Positions 5,683 through 6,196 of a stretch of DNA of 6,196 nucleotides are shown here, one piece after another. The position numbers and the translations under genes are program-made. Position 1 is the stretch's first letter. Each line of letters opens with the position of its first letter. Origin of the DNA: Gammaproteobacteria bacterium (GTDB lineage: Bacteria > Pseudomonadota > Gammaproteobacteria > Pseudomonadales > Azotimanducaceae); assembly GCA_003228415.1 (NCBI GenBank), contig QIDL01000082.1, positions 1-6,196 on the forward strand, in the 5' to 3' direction. Below the pieces are notes generated by a model. It did no database searches, had not been told where the DNA came from, and saw only the letters and a program-made list of their open reading frames with translations.

Positions 5683-6196
5683 TTTTTTCGACACCGAAAT
5701 GGAGCCGATCTCGCCGGTTGCCCAGCCGTGAAAAGCACCGGAAAATTTTCCGGCTTCGGATCCCGCCACGACGATGTGAATGTCGTCGGGCGATTTGAAT
5801 TTTGGCAGCGTCCGGTTGCGAGCCGATGGGTCCATCGCCTCGAACACCGTCTTTTTCAAGCCGACGCCGGAAATCTCGTTCTCCACAAGCTCCTCGAGTG
5901 GCCTGGCAGTCACCTCTTGAATCCGCGCCCGGATATCGGCCTTGGAGTAGTTGTCTCGCATCAAGGTATCCACGTGTTCCGGGCAGACCACCAACAGCAC
6001 CTCGGTGGCAAAGTGCGCCTTGGGATGAAAAGCCGACTCAAGCCCGAGTCCGAAGCTACCGGCAAGCTGCGCCGCCTTGCGCGAGTCCTGGTCGACAATC
6101 AACGTTGGTCCACTTGTCATGGTAAATACCGTGGCAACGGAGTCCGTCGGTTCGAAGCCTCGCTCCACATGCAGCGCGGACCAGGGATTACGCTCC
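5668..6196 (-). CDS. Unrecognised protein encoded just upstream of the UGSC selenoprotein (N-terminus beyond window)
   Basis: The visible C-terminal 175 residues run open from the window edge (ERNPWSALH...) to the TAA at 5670-5668. A GTG at 6168 and an internal ATG are possible starts, but nothing marks them, and the frame stays open past the edge, so I treat the gene as partial. I do not recognise the family. Visible features are a soluble, mixed alpha/beta pattern without membrane segments, a single cysteine at visible residue 71 in LLVVCPEHVD, the stretch NYSKADIRARIQEVTARPLEEL (82-103), a glycine-rich block near 143-164 (VAGSEAGKFSGAFHGWATG) and an acidic-basic tail ending SVSKKIEDA. Alternation such as PTLIVDQD and IHIVVAGSEAGK suggests a Rossmann-like fold, which is inference. 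The one-base overlap with the selenoprotein gene points to a functional partner, perhaps the other subunit of a redox complex. Confidence 0.8.
   Translation of the reverse strand, partial: ERNPWSALHVERGFEPTDSVATVFTMTSGPTLIVDQDSRKAAQLAGSFGLGLESAFHPKAHFATEVLLVVCPEHVDTLMRDNYSKADIRARIQEVTARPLEELVENEISGVGLKKTVFEAMDPSARNRTLPKFKSPDDIHIVVAGSEAGKFSGAFHGWATGEIGSISVSKKIEDA

Noticed and set aside
4745..5731. A 328-codon plus-strand ORF running from the lipoprotein gene across the selenoprotein gene
   Set aside because: It is out of frame with the FG-GAP repeats and antisense to the selenoprotein; its composition is that of a shadow frame and no domain is visible.

Overview
The window holds parts or all of five protein genes. 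The GC-rich codon use, the OFA-like transporter, the YtcJ-like amidohydrolase and the FG-GAP lipoprotein suggest a Gram-negative proteobacterium, possibly an environmental or marine gammaproteobacterium. This taxonomic guess is inference; nothing here fixes it. The host almost certainly has the selenocysteine machinery (SelA, SelB, SelC, SelD), because one gene needs a UGA codon to be read through.

Layout. From 1 to 1171 on the minus strand is the N-terminal 390 residues of a major facilitator transporter, running off the left edge. Facing away from it is a complete YtcJ-type amidohydrolase (about 1270-2904, plus). The 98-bp gap between them should carry divergent promoters, so transport and hydrolysis of one substrate is a reasonable but unproven idea. 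After a 117-bp gap comes a plus-strand gene (3022-5085, TTG start) for an outer-membrane-type lipoprotein with two cadherin-like beta-sandwich domains and seven FG-GAP repeats, which should form a seven-bladed beta-propeller.

The right end is the most interesting part. Two minus-strand genes overlap in a TAATG junction. The upstream one (5668-6196, cut by the right edge) is an unrecognised protein. The downstream one (5147-5668) looks at first like two short ORFs split by a stop. The stop is a UGA that falls exactly at the U of a U-G-S-C motif. The frame continues for 80 more sense codons, and a hairpin with a GUU loop sits 19 nt after the UGA, as expected for a bacterial SECIS. I read this as one 173-residue selenoprotein of the UGSC family, whose biochemical function is, to my knowledge, not established. 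It is translationally coupled to its neighbour, and the pair looks like a small redox module.

No tRNA, rRNA, CRISPR array, insertion sequence or convincing intrinsic terminator was seen.
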